Assembly (NCBI GenBank): GCA_010645155.1
Contig: CM021315.1
Span: forward strand, 4,046,928 to 4,110,927
DNA: 64,000 nt
Direction of reading: 5' to 3'
Origin: Tigriopus japonicus
Lineage: Eukaryota > Arthropoda > Copepoda > Harpacticoida > Harpacticidae
How positions within the stretch are numbered: position 1 is the stretch's first letter; the number at the start of each line of letters is the position of its first letter. The position numbers and the translations under genes are program-made. This document shows, piece by piece, positions 1 to 11,457 of the stretch. The notes below the pieces were generated by a model that ran no database searches, was not told where the DNA came from, and saw only the letters and a program-made list of their open reading frames with translations.

Positions 1-463
1 AAAGAGTGTTTTAGTGTCTATTTTCCAATGCATCATCATTCCCTAGTCAGTGTGTTTTGTTTAATGTCTTGTGTAGTGTCTTAGAAAGCTCTCTAGGTGC
101 TCAATGTTCTCATGAATATCAGAAGTGCGAGGCCGGCCTCTCAGAAAGCTAACTGAATGAAGGTAGATTTGAAGATTTAAACTTTTTTTGAGGATTATGA
201 TAAAGTTACTTAAAGTGTAAATGTTATAAAAGTGTAGCCTGTCCAAAGTAATCTGTTCGTCTGAAGTCTCTTCATCGCTTGCGCAAGTCCAGAGTAGCTC
301 TACTTTATTTCCGCGCCCTATTGTCTTCCTTCGCTCAGCTCTTGCTACCCTCGTTCGGTGTCGTCCTGCTTGAAAATGCCACGCAAATTCATCTTGAAAA
401 TGGATTAGGAACCATATTTCCCCCGGAAATTCTCCCCCGGACTAAAACGCGGAGTTTTATCAC
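1..463. other. Left-edge stretch without recognisable gene
   Basis: I see no conserved coding segment here. The short open frames give no family resemblance and are not backed by splice sites. The segment ends at the target duplication of the repeat element that starts at 464. Confidence 0.4.
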
Positions 464-983
464 TAGAGACAGGAAGTTAAGACGAATAAAACTGTCAAAA
501 TAGACGAAAAAAGACGAATAAAATTACCCGATTAGACGAATAAAGACGAATAAAAGAGCCCGATTTGACAAATAAAGACGAATAAAAGAGCCCGATTAGA
601 CAAATAAAGACGAAGCAGATTTGCTGACATTAATTCTTCGAATAGTCAGATAGCCTTTTCAATCCAATTTTCTTTCTTTGTATCAGGAAACTCTACAAGT
701 TAAAATGTAAGTGTGGATCATATTTTGTTGCCCAAGTTTTGGCGTTGAACTTTTTTAAGTGTCTATTTGATTCCAAATTTGAGAAAAAGCTTCAAATCTA
801 AGAAATGTTCCAATCTTTGGCTAATAAGAAGAAAAAAGTCGAGTGAAATTGCCAGATTAGACGGAAAAAGACGAATAAAATCCAAATTAGACGAATAAAT
901 TTGTCGCGACGAATAAGGGTAAAAAAGACGAATAAAGACGAAAAAAGACGAATAAGTTTATTCGTCTTAAGTTCCTGTCCTTA
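464..983. mobile_element. Non-autonomous hAT-like element, GACGAATAAA family
   Basis: The ends are inverted: GACAGGAAGTTAAGACG on the left and its near complement at 960-980. Candidate 8-bp target duplications are TTTATCAC (456-463) and TTCATCAC (984-991), one mismatch. Between the ends the motif GACGAATAAA recurs many times with spacers such as AGAGCCCGATT. No coding capacity. Superfamily is inferred from the 8-bp duplication only. A relative lies at 28872-29592. Confidence 0.55.
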
Positions 984-1399
984 TTCATCACGCTCATTCA
1001 AGAAACAACTTGAACAACATAACGGCGTTTTTTTGAGCTTATCTGTTACCTGGCTTGAACAACTTACATAAATTTTGCTCATCCACGCCTTATCCTGAAC
1101 TTAATTAAGACATGGCAATCTTAATTGCTTATTAGAAATCGAGTTTTTTATGGGTTGTCACCTTGGCATAAATTCATGTTTCATCATTCAATCATGTAGA
1201 ATTGATGGTTTCATCTTCGAATTTCTTTTATTGTACGATCGTGTCATTGATTTCAGGACAATCTAAGTATGGGTAAGAGTTGTTCAAGTAGTGAATTTGC
1301 GTGTGGGTTAAGGTCCATATGCCATAAGATAGACTTGCACCTTATCATTATAATTGATATTGATGCAAACAAGTTGAAAATCTAGATTTCAGATCTAAG

Positions 1400-1480
1400 G
1401 AGGCATTACAAGTTTAGTGTTTTGCTTGAAAAATGCATTTTGTCATTCAAATATTCCAAAAGTGTATCCCAAACCGTTGT
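1400..1480. repeat. 81-bp direct repeat, copy 1
   Basis: Begins GAGGCATTACAAGTTTAG and ends CAAACCGTTGT. It matches 2376-2456 with about five differences, same orientation. The two copies bracket about 0.9 kb that includes a SINE. Origin unknown. Confidence 0.7.
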
Positions 1481-1542
1481 CTGAAAATCATTTTATTTAA
1501 ATTTAAGAATACTATGAGCTAGCATAAATACTGTAATGTATA

Positions 1543-1735
1543 AGGAAGCCAGAGTGGCCGCGCGTACTAATGCGTTCTTATAAGAGCCGAGGGTAAAAAA
1601 GTGCTTCCCCAGACGGCGTAGGTTCGAATCCTGTTGGGGATCGAATTGAAGCTGTCGGGAGAAATCCTTGTTTACAGGGAATCGCATTCCTTGTAGCGGT
1701 AGTAGAAAATCGGCAACAAACAAACAAAAAAAAGT
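1543..1735 (+). mobile_element. tRNA-Leu-like SINE, full-length copy
   Basis: The head GCCAGAGTGGCCGCGCG resembles the A-box region of a class II (Leu-type) tRNA. GGTTCGAATCC at 1621-1631 is an exact pol III B box. A long variable-arm-like segment lies between them, followed by an unrelated body and an A-rich CAAACAAACAAAAAAAA tail. Related copies are at 4669-4735 (3' part only) and 49178-49303. Transcription by RNA polymerase III is family knowledge; activity is not shown. Confidence 0.75.
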
Positions 1736-2375
1736 GTATAATTCATCATATACGTATAATGTATTTGTGGTCAAGGATGCCTAAATATCCAATTTTTGAC
1801 TATTTTCCAACGTGGTCCTAAGTTTGACACACAAGGACTTTTAATTTGGCATAACCTTCTTTGCTTCTCTTCAGAACTTCATGATTTGAATTGTTATAGA
1901 ATTTCATGAAAGACAAGTCTAACCTAGATATAAGAACATTCAACAGGAAAATATATCTTGATATCAAGTAAGATACATAGTGAAAGACTAGTCAGTTTTA
2001 CTTTATTTGTTCATAATGCAATATTATATTAGAAAGATGTGTTTTAGAGACAAAATTAAAGATATGAGAACTGTTTCAAAATGTTAAAGTTGATTGTGAT
2101 TCATATTGTCTCATTTCTATCGAGCTATTATCAGTTTATTTCTAGTTTAGCTTATTTTTTTGTAAGTTTCAATGACAGTCAAATTTGTCCTAATATTTTC
2201 ATGTATTCATGTGTTTTCTATTCTTATTTTTTGTTTATGAGTTAGTTCAATAATCAGTATAAGTTCGAATGATGCAAATAAACCTTATTCATTGAAAAGG
2301 TGTGTTCTAGGCTGAGTAAGAGTTAAGATACTAGAATGTTCTAAGGGTGTTTTATCTGTTCATTGAAACCATGAA

Positions 2376-2456
2376 GAGGCATTACAAGTTTAGTGTTTTG
2401 CTTGAGTAATGCATTTTGTTATTCAAATATTCCAGAAGTGTATTCCAAACCGTTGT
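2376..2456. repeat. 81-bp direct repeat, copy 2
   Basis: Second copy of the 1400-1480 repeat in the same orientation, ending 144 bp before the Tc1 element. Confidence 0.7.
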
Positions 2457-2600
2457 AAGTTGATGTATAATCATCAATTCTTTAAAAACTGAGACTTTCT
2501 ACTTTCAAAAGCACGTTCTCTCCTTTTGTGCTTCTCCACTTGATCTTGGTCACCCCTGATTTGCCGTGCGCCGTCCAGGAAATTCTAGATGTCCATGGTA

Positions 2601-4205
2601 CAGTCTATCAGAAAAGTTTGCATAACGTCGAGCGTCAGCTCGTTTTTTAAGCCTGGCCTTGGAAGGACAAGGCCGAAAAGGTTGAAATTTGGTCAGAATG
2701 ACCAACATGGACCAACATACCACGCAAATATCCAAAAACCCAAATGCAATCAAATAATCAAAACTTTTTTTACCAAAGACTGAAAAAGGGGCGGCGCAAA
2801 AGTTTGCATAACATTGAATCAATAATTTATTGAAAACCCCTTAGCCTTCAAAATAGCTAATAGTCGCTTTTTGTAACTCTTAACAAGATTGTTACAAGTC
2901 TCAGGGGGGATATTATGCCACTCTTCAATGGCCACGGACTCCAACTCGGTCAGATTCTTGGGCTTCCTCATCCTGATTCTCCTCTTGAGCTCTTGCCACA
3001 GATTCTCAATAGGATTCAGGTCTGGATTCATCGCTGGCCAGTCCAGCACCTGAATGCCATTGTCTGTGAGCCATTGCTTGACCATTCGACTCGTGTGCTT
3101 TGGATCATTGTCGTGCTGGAACAAGAAATCCGGACCCAACTCCAACTTCTCCGCCGACTGCTGCAGGTTTTCTTGAAGGATCTTGCAGTAGTCCTCCTTC
3201 TTCATGATCCCCTTGATCCTCACGATGTTCCCTGGACCACGGGCTTTGAATGCTCCCCAGAGCATGATGGAACCACCCCCGTGCTTGACTGTGGGAAGGG
3301 TGTTCTTCGGGAGGTAAGCCTGTCCAGGACGGCGATAGACAGTTTGGACGTGGTTGTGACTGAAGAGCTCAATTTTCGTCTCATCCGACCACAAGATGGA
3401 TTGCCAGAAGCTCTCGTCCTTGTCCAGATGGTCCTTGGCGTACTTCAACCGCGTTTTGGCGTGTCTTGGCTTCAAAAAAGGGGTGCGCCTCGGCCGCCTT
3501 GCCTGAAGTCCAGCAGTCCTGATGGTCCTCGATATGGTATCCTTTGAAACCTTGAGACCCTCATTGGCAAGGTCATCCTGGATCTCACCCAAGGTTGTAC
3601 GAGGGTACTGCTTCACCTTTCGCACCACTTTTCTGACGGATCTTGCCGGAAGCTTACGAGGTCGTCCAGGCCGGTCAGCATTGCCAACATGTGCTCGCTG
3701 CTGGAAACGTCGGACCACTCCTTGGATGGTCGGGATGGGAATACTTAAGGTCTTGGATATCTTCCTGTATCCCTGGCCTTTCTTGTGGAGGTCAATGATC
3801 GTGGCCTTGGTCTCCAAGGCTAACTCTTTTGCTGCACCCATAATTGCTTCAAAACAGAGAGGTTACATGGAGATTTTCGCCTTTTTATAACCTTTAGAAT
3901 CATCCAGACTTTTTTCATCATCAATCTCTTGAAAACAATAGAAAATTACAGGTGTTTCTCGAAAAATCTCACTTTCCTCGACTTGCTCATAAGTGTTATG
4001 CAAACTTTTGCGCCGCCCCTTTTTCAGTCTTTGTTAAAAAAAGTTTTGATTATTTGATTGCATCTGGGTTTTTGGATATTTGCGTGGTATGTTGGTCCAT
4101 GTTGGTCATTCTGACCAAATTTCAACCTTTTCGGCCTTGTCCTTCCAAGGCCAGGCTTAAAAACGAGCTGACGCTCGACGTTATGCAAACTTTTCTGATA
4201 GACTG
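2601..4205 (-). mobile_element. Intact Tc1-like transposon with IR/DR ends
   Basis: The element is 1605 bp, flanked by TA dinucleotides (2599-2600 and 4206-4207) as expected for Tc1/mariner integration. The terminal inverted repeats are about 212 bp (2601-2813 and 3994-4205) and start CAGTCTATCAG. Each arm carries the 15-mer AAAAGTTTGCATAAC twice: 2612-2626 and 2798-2812 on the left, and complementary copies at 3995-4009 and 4180-4194 on the right. This is the IR/DR layout known from Sleeping Beauty-type elements. It encloses one uninterrupted transposase gene. The near-identity of the arms and the open frame suggest a recent insertion. Confidence 0.95.
2819..3841 (-). CDS. Tc1-like DD34E transposase
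   Basis: A 340-residue uninterrupted protein, the usual length of Tc1 transposases, which cut and paste the element at TA sites. Residues 1-110 form the paired-type DNA-binding region with two helix-turn-helix motifs, joined by an AT-hook-like GRPRK at 59-63. The catalytic domain shows D153 (LWSDETKI), D244 (FQHDNDPKHTS) and E279 (NPIENLW). There are 34 residues between the second D and the E, giving the DD34E signature. A GGGSIMLWG-type glycine-rich segment lies near 188-196. No stop, frameshift or missing catalytic residue is visible, so it may be functional. The start is the first ATG, inside the terminal repeats. It is the only gene in the element. Confidence 0.95.
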   Translation of the reverse strand: MGAAKELALETKATIIDLHKKGQGYRKISKTLSIPIPTIQGVVRRFQQRAHVGNADRPGRPRKLPARSVRKVVRKVKQYPRTTLGEIQDDLANEGLKVSKDTISRTIRTAGLQARRPRRTPFLKPRHAKTRLKYAKDHLDKDESFWQSILWSDETKIELFSHNHVQTVYRRPGQAYLPKNTLPTVKHGGGSIMLWGAFKARGPGNIVRIKGIMKKEDYCKILQENLQQSAEKLELGPDFLFQHDNDPKHTSRMVKQWLTDNGIQVLDWPAMNPDLNPIENLWQELKRRIRMRKPKNLTELESVAIEEWHNIPPETCNNLVKSYKKRLLAILKAKGFSINY

Positions 4206-7200
4206 TAAGAATAGAAAATAAAACCGTATTGAACTGATTTATTCTAAATATTTCATTATTCACATAACCATAATGAGCTTTTTTTGGCTGGCAATAAATA
4301 CTTGATGTTTGCTTCAATGAACACAAACGTTTGGGAAAGTAACATCTGCTTAAAAGAGAGGTAAGTCCTATTGCGTATCTCTCAAACACCGTTAAATTTG
4401 CATGACTTCCATACCAGGCATATAGCTCCCCACAACATCACAACTCAAATATCGTTTGCATATACATGATTTTGGATTGATAAACTTTATACGACACAGA
4501 CCTACGATGTAATTGTAATTGAAATTACATTTCCAAGTAATTGAAATTGTTGATATTACATTTGAGATCAGCATTTACATTTGTTTTAATTACAATAATT
4601 GTAATTACATTGCAATAATTGTAATTACATTAGATAAACTTAGGTAGCTATATTAATCATTAACTCTCTTTACAGGGAATCCCATTCCTTGTTGCGGTAT
4701 TAAAACATCCGCCCCCCTCCCCGCAAAAAAAAGATAAAGATGCCAAGAGACTATTTAAATTTATCATGATCTGTGATGTTTTGCAAAAAGTTGTGCCCCG
4801 CGTGCATAGTTGAATGTTTTGCTTGAAACCCAACTTGGAAATTCGTTAGATGATCTTCTTTGAAATGCGCAAATATCTGTCGGTATTGACGGTAATGATA
4901 CTGATAAAAATACTGATGGATTTCGAGCAAGTTTTCGAGTTTCGAACTCAACGAACCGAGTTAAAAACGAACCAAACCACCCCGAACTCTTGAGTCTAAA
5001 ATAGTGATGTAAAACAAGCTGACCGGCTTGATGGCATCGATGCTAACTCTTTCTGCAATGCAGCCTCGGAAAGCATCGAGCATGCTTGATTCATTTTCAG
5101 CTGATTCAGCACCGCCAATTTCACTGAAAAATTTGTATGGCTTTGATAGCCCAAAATTCCATGGCTGATTGTATATAACTAATTGTTTTGTAATTAGTGA
5201 TGGATTTAAAGTATAATTATTACCAAACAAAATCAATATCCAATGGAAAAATGTCGTAGTCAAGTCATCTGGCTTTTAAAAATGGCTTTTAAAAAAGGAA
5301 GACGTGTGACAAGAAAAATAATATGATTAGTGCTGCGACATTCGAATCATAAAGACCAAATGTCAAAAAAATAGTCCGAATTGACAAAAATGCAAATCCC
5401 TCCATAAATTAACATTTTCATCAAAAACTGTCGTTGGATGTCTCTTTGACAAGCAATTCAAGATTTTATCAGTGTCATTTAGTTAGAAATTAGGTCATAT
5501 GTTTTGGTTGCATTGGTCTTGGAATGCTTGCTAGTTTACTTGAAGGTATGCTCCAAAGTCTACTTGAGAGTAAACTTTTCATTAACTTTATAAACACAGC
5601 TCTTTTGAAGATTTCTGCAACCCAAACAAATAGCATTTAGTGATTTCAGATACTAATTCAATTTGAACTAGTGGCACTCTTTGGGTTGGGTGCAATTTTG
5701 ACAATTCGTGCCAAACGCAATATGAATCGTCCAGTTCAAGTAAATGGTGTGAGCATATGTTTTGATGGCAGCTCTAGAAAGTGTACTTGTTAGTACACTT
5801 CGTAGTTCAATTGGCGGGTTTTGTTGAGACAGCTGCCATTTTGAAAAGTAAGTCTCTCATTCCAACCTAGAAGTGCCTCTACATCTACGATCGTAAATTC
5901 ATCCTCTCGAAACATTAAATGCCCGCTGATTCAGCTATTCCACATTTCTCCTTCTTTATTTCTTATTACTCCATTCAACTCAAAACATTGATTGATCTCA
6001 CAGGAGCATGCAAATTTTGGCAACTAATTTAAGGAAACACTGGAAGGAAGTTCGCTTGCAGTTTGATTGATCAGTGTTGAAGTATTCAAATGGGAGTGCT
6101 TCCACAACGTTGGAATGCTCCTCTCTAGGCGTGCTTCTCGGAGAACCTCTCATCAACAAATAGCGACCCAGCTTGCTAGAAGTTTACTTGAAGTCAATGG
6201 AACTAGCACATGTTTGTGCATGCTAAACATATGACTAGCGTTGGAAAATTGTTGACGTATCTACTTGTTGCACCTTGGCACCAATGGTACACTTATCTTT
6301 TTCATTTGTTGCTTGGTGTACTTCTGGTTCAAGAAAGCTTATGCCATCAACAAAACGGCTGAAACTGCCTTGAAGTTGCCTCGAAGTCAACTTTGCTAGC
6401 ACACCTTGGAATACACAAAACATCTGACCTTTTATGGCAACATGATTTTTAGGTCTAAATATGACTTTGTCGTCCTTTGGCTCTTCCATAATCTGGCAAC
6501 CCTCTCTGCAGAGATGAGGATCAAGTTCCGTTGAAAGTAAACATTGAAAAAGCAAAAATTTTAAAGTCCACATGGGAAGCCCTCTGCGCCGTTTTCTCAA
6601 GTCGATGAAAGATGCCTGGAAAATCCCTCTTCTTGAACAATGAACCGTATATCTTCTGACGCAAATCTACCCCCTCACTGCCTTACTCAAGAACCTCTCC
6701 AGCCATTGATTGGCGGAATCAAAAATTCAATCAGATTGTTTCAACGGGCTAATTCTTTCAATTTTTGATGACATTCTGGCTTCCTTCCCCATCACTTCCC
6801 GAATTGATTCTCTCGATCGCTTCATCGTTCTGTAGATGCCACTCAATCTTTGAATGCAATCTACAAACGCTATATCTGTGGAGAAGTTTTAAATAGTTAC
6901 CATTCTCTGACATTTAGTAGGAAGAAATATAATATTACCAACTAACAACTGTTAGTGCATGGTATGTGGTTCACTAGTCGCGTTCACTATTTTTGTTCTT
7001 TATTTTCCCTTCAGCCATAATAATGCTACAGGCATTTGAAATATGAAATAAACAACGAAAATTTCGGAAATCAAAATGTACGTATCCAACAAAGGTTCCA
7101 TTATGTTTATTTGCATTGTCTCCCATGCCATTTTTTCTTAGGGATTTTTCCTGACGTAACTGCAGTGGCCTACTGCACTTTGATCTTTTAGAAACCTGGT

Positions 7201-7868
7201 TTTGAGAAAAATATGATGCAAATTGATTGATACAAAAGCTTAAAGGTGAAATCAAAATTCACGCTGCAAAGGCCAAGTCAACTGACAACATGGTGATGGA
7301 TATGAATTCATAACTTGGTCACTCGAAAGTATTTTAAGGTACCAATGGGATACACGTTCTTGTGGTCTGATGTTAGCTTTGCCAAATTTATGGTATCTTG
7401 AGCCAAATATACTTTTTGTTAAGAAGACTTGGACAATGAAGTGACAAACATCTTAAAATCATGAAACACATTGCAAGTAAGAAATGATCCAATACATTTG
7501 TATGGGACAAGTTAAATATTTGAATTGCCAGGATGAAAAAGTCAAGTGAATTGGCAAGGCAAAAAATTATTAATGGGGAAAAGTGGCATGCCTGCGATTG
7601 GTAAACCTTTCAATGTATGTGACAAGTGCGGCTGAGTAATGACGAGATGGCATTCTCATGCCATCGTTGGATGTTATTCGTGTGATTTTATATCTTAAAT
7701 ATGTCCAAATACACAAATCAAGTTTTATTCTCAAACAATATTCTTAAACAAAAATATTTTCTCTTCTTAATCATTTATTCATTCAACCAAGAAATATAAG
7801 ATTGCACTGGGGCAGTCACCTTTAGGACCTTGTTCAGAGGCCCATATCAGCAAAAAAGCCCTTCCAAT
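4206..7868. other. Intergenic repeat-rich stretch
   Basis: No gene recognised. It contains a SINE tail (4669-4735) and an AT-rich run at 4508-4632 in which ATTGTAATTACATT-type palindromic units recur. Degenerate motifs such as TTTACTTGAAG at 5.5-6.4 kb look like old repeat debris. Open frames of 60-121 codons here show no family resemblance. Confidence 0.45.
4669..4735 (+). mobile_element. 5'-truncated SINE copy
   Basis: Matches the last third of the SINE at 1543-1735 (TTTACAGGGAATC, then CATTCCTTGT and GCGGT) and ends in an A-rich tail. The tRNA-like head is absent, as is common for incompletely reverse-transcribed copies. Confidence 0.65.
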
Positions 7869-8628
7869 TAGTGATTACTGATGGGAAACAAGCTGCAGCT
7901 TGAAGAGGAGTTTGGGCCAAGCAACAGTTTTCAGCTGTGCTTGAAAGCTTGCAAGCAGTTTCAAGCACCTTCACCCGATGTCAGGTTTGCCAATTAAGAT
8001 TCAATTTGTTGGCCACCGGAAAAGAAGTAAAATAGTTTGCACTCAAGTTTAACAAAGCATGCTTCATATAACCCCTAAGAAGGCAAATATCTTGAAAAAT
8101 CTATGCAAAAAAATGGCAAATTCTGTAATAGCCTAAGAGTTTCTGCTTCTATTTTTAGATCAGGCAAAAAGGACAACAAATAGCTTGGCAACCCTGCTAT
8201 TAACCGTAAGTCCTCTGAGCCCTGTGGCTTGAATGCTTGGTTTGGCTTGAGGCAGCTGAAATGGAAACAAGCCCAGCTTGAAAAATTGAAGTGCTTGATA
8301 GCTTGGGAAATCCCATCAGTATTAGTGATGTGAAATCTGGGCTTGGGCAAGTTTTTTCACGGGAGGTTGCAAGGTAGGGTCACCTAATGGAGGTTTTGTG
8401 CTTTGCTAACTAACTTAAGCAAACACAAATTTGAGGTTAATTTGCAACCCTGATCCAAAGTTACGAAAGTCAGGGGCTCGTTTCAGTGCTTCTTAATGAA
8501 AAACCGGTTTTTGAAGATAGGTAGGCAGAGGGAATGCCATTTCACTGAAGGTAAATTGGCGACCCCGGTGTACGATGTCACGAAAAAAAAGCTTGCCCAA
8601 GCGCCCAAGTCACATCACTGCTTCCAAT
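7861..8628. mobile_element. hAT-like MITE 'D', split by a second MITE
   Basis: Outer target duplications CTTCCAAT (7861-7868 and 8621-8628) are exact. The element runs 7869-8620, with ends TAGTGATGTGAAAT and the complement of CAGTGATGTGACTT, followed inward on both sides by CTTGGGCAAG. Its left terminus is interrupted after seven bases by element A (7876-8321). Without that insert it is about 298 bp. No coding capacity. Confidence 0.85.
7876..8321 (-). mobile_element. hAT-like MITE 'A', copy 1
   Basis: A 446-bp element bounded by TACTGATGGG and CCCATCAGTA, with exact 8-bp target duplications TTAGTGAT at 7868-7875 and 8322-8329. It sits inside element D. The interior is rich in CAAGCTTG-like words. 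It is homologous to 9650-10092 in the opposite orientation. Non-coding. Confidence 0.9.
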
Positions 8629-9641
8629 ACAAGATCGTGTTGTGACTTAGCATCATCAGCTAAAAGATTGAAAATCAGCATCAAGCCACATCACTAGTCA
8701 AAAACCGAACCGGAAGACGGACTTTCTTGTCATAGCGTTAAAAATATAGAATCTTGGTTGTGTTTTCAATCCCATCAATCTTAACGTATCTTGTTAAAAA
8801 GTACTCTTCATCCTCCCAATTATACAACATCATAACCGTTGATCATTTTAATCTGAAATTGCTTTTTCAGTGGAGACTGTTTAATCACTTTGCACTCTTT
8901 GGTTTATTCTTTACTTGCTCTCTAGGATTACGTTTATGGCAAGCCTACTTCACATTGGTAGGGTGACCTGAAACATGAACGGTGAAATATTTTGTCAGCT
9001 CTATTTGGTGGATATTTGAACTACTTTTGTTGTTGGTTCTTTGTTTGTAAAGTAAGAGTGTAGGCCGCTGCAGACTTAATGGAAATTTTTATGACGTTAA
9101 ATTCACACAATTAGACTCTCAAGTATTTCAATTCAGTTTAGGTCAATGGTCACCCTCAATTTGTGACTGATAAGATAAACAAATCCTTTTCCGGTTAAAA
9201 TCATCACAACATACTGATCAAAGTGACGAGACATAAACCCGATGAGTAGAAAATAAACAAAATGAAACTGATTGTAGAAAATGCGTTGTGTTGATTGGAA
9301 AAATAACTTTCCAAAGTTCCTAAGCTCGCCAGTTGGTAAAATTGCCAAACATTGAATTTCAGAAGATGAAAGCAAATCCACTAGTCCAAGACCGAACCAC
9401 CCTGAAAGATCAGGGATGTCTCCTTTTTTATCAATGTACTTTCAAAATGAGTCATAAGCCATTTTTGATATGAAACCTGGTTCTTGGTTCTACATTTTTT
9501 CCTGAAGTAGTCACAGTCTCTTTGTCATCCCTCATAATATTTAGACGGTGTCTCAAATTCCTCCAATCACAAGCGTGAGCCAAATATACAAAAATTCAAA
9601 AAAAAAAAAAATGAAAATTTGGCATGACTGATTAACAACAG
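8629..9641. other. Spacer between MITE clusters
   Basis: No gene recognised. An orphan hAT-like end (complement of TAGTGATGTGGC) lies near 8684-8695, and an A-homopolymer occurs at 9598-9611. Confidence 0.4.
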
Positions 9642-9649
9642 GTTCGGAC

Positions 9650-10092
9650 TACTGATGGGATTTCTCAAGCTATCAAGCACTTCAATTTTTCAAGCTGGGC
9701 TTGTTTCCATTTCAGCTGCCTCAAGCAAAACCAAGCATTCAAGCCACAGGGCTCAGAGAACCTTTGGTGAATAGCAGGGTTGCCAAGCTATTTGTTATCC
9801 TTTTTGCCTGATCTAAATATAGAGGCAGAAACTCCTATGCTGTTGCAAAATTTGCCATTTTTTCCCAGATTTTTCAAGATATTTACCTTCCTAGGGGCTA
9901 AATGAAGCATGCTTCGTTAAACTTGAGTACAAACTATTTTACTCCATTTCCAGTGGCCAACAAATTGAATTTTAACTGACAAGCCTGACATTGGGTGAAG
10001 GTGCTTGAAACTGCTTGCAAGCTTTTAAGCACAGCTGAAAACTGTTGCTTGGTCCAAACTCCTCTTCAAGCTGCAGCTTGTGCCCATCAGTA
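9650..10092 (+). mobile_element. hAT-like MITE 'A', copy 2
   Basis: 443 bp, ends TACTGATGGG and CCCATCAGTA, target duplications GTTCGGAC at 9642-9649 and 10093-10100 (exact). Inverted relative to copy 1 at 7876-8321. Non-coding. Confidence 0.9.
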
Positions 10093-10100
10093 GTTCGGAC

Positions 10101-10559
10101 TAGAGCACTATAATAAAAGAGTACAGTCATAAAGTGCGCCATCTAGTGGATTTCATGCGGCAACAGCCCGCCGTTCCCTTGATACTCACATTTTTGAAGA
10201 TTGCGACGGTCATTCATCAGTTTTGGACAAACTAAAGTGCCTAAAATGTTGATGGCCGAACTCCAAACAATACCTTAGTGTTTTTCTGATGAATTTTGAC
10301 ATATATCATGCTTAAATCACCTTTATAATAGTCAGATTTCCATGCCATTTTGAGAGGGATTTCACTAATAATTTCAACCAAAAACCACCACAGGTCCATT
10401 AACCATACTCAGTCAACATTTGAGGCACTTTAGTTTGTCCATAACTGATGAATGACCATTGCAATCTTCAAAAATATGTGTATCATGGGAACGGCGAGCT
10501 GTTGCCGCATGAAATCCACTAGATGGCGCACTTTATGACTGTACTCTTTTATTGCTCTA
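10101..10559. mobile_element. MITE 'B' with long inverted arms
   Basis: 459 bp, ends TAGAGCA and TGCTCTA, target duplications GTTCGGAC at 10093-10100 and 10560-10567 (exact). Each arm is about 140 bp and shares segments such as AAGTGCGCCATCTAGTGG, so the element can fold into a long hairpin. Non-coding. Confidence 0.9.
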
Positions 10560-10592
10560 GTTCGGACTACTGATGTCCGATCCCATCAGTAG

Positions 10593-11454
10593 TAGTGATG
10601 GGACGAGACGGCATTTCCAACACATGAGACCGACTGATGCCGGTCTCAATTAATACATCTCAGAAGCTGGCATCAATACTGTATCAAGTCTTATGAACGA
10701 AATGACAGCTACAAAAGGTGTCCACCACCGATTGAACCTATTTGTGTTTAACAATTTTGTTAAAGCGTGTAATCGAAATCTAACTCTCTTTTGAGGTATT
10801 TCTAATATGCATGGAGACCATGACCTTTATTGACGCCGTATCAAATAGCTTTTTGAGTGATATTGTCTGTTTCGATATGGTTCCTTTGATAGTCAAATCT
10901 TAGTTGCTAGTCACACTTATTAGCTAGGTTGACTAGAATGTGGTAATGATGTGATTTGCCACCTGATTTCAATGTTGATGGGCTTTAGCAAATGGAAATT
11001 TCAAATAACAACGTTGCACTAATGAGTTATATAAAATTTTGCATTGCAACGTAGTAACATAAGCAATTGTTAAATGAAATATTCTCCAGCAATTTGGGGA
11101 TATAACATAAGTTTTGGTGTTAGTGGATAAGATTTCACGTCACACTTTCAGCGGTCCTTCAGGTATTTTTCTTCAAAACTCTGAAGCCAACATGTTGTGC
11201 CAAATTGTGGAATAAATTTTGAAAATTGTGGCCAAATTGTGAAAAAGAGCTGTTCCTTGCTTTGAAATTTATATTATTTAAGTTCAAAACAGCTGAAAAA
11301 TAAATCTAGATACATCGTGCCTTCAAATTTAAACCCATCGAAGACCGCAGAAAAAGGCAAAACCCAATTTGAGCAATTTTGGCAACACATTGTATCATTG
11401 TATTGGTCTGGTCTCATACTGTATGAGACATTGCTGGTATCGGCCCCATCAGTA
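10593..11454. mobile_element. hAT-like non-autonomous element 'C'
   Basis: 862 bp, ends TAGTGATGGGAC and the complement of TACTGATGGGGC. Candidate 8-bp target duplications are ATCAGTAG (10585-10592) and ATCAATAG (11455-11462), 7 of 8 matching. The terminal sequence is close to those of elements A and D, pointing to one transposase source. No conserved coding region inside. Confidence 0.75.
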
Positions 11455-11457
11455 ATC

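Noticed and set aside
3952..4389. Open frames on both strands over the right end of the Tc1 element
   Set aside because: They translate the terminal inverted repeat and appear again, mirrored, at the left end; they are not genes.
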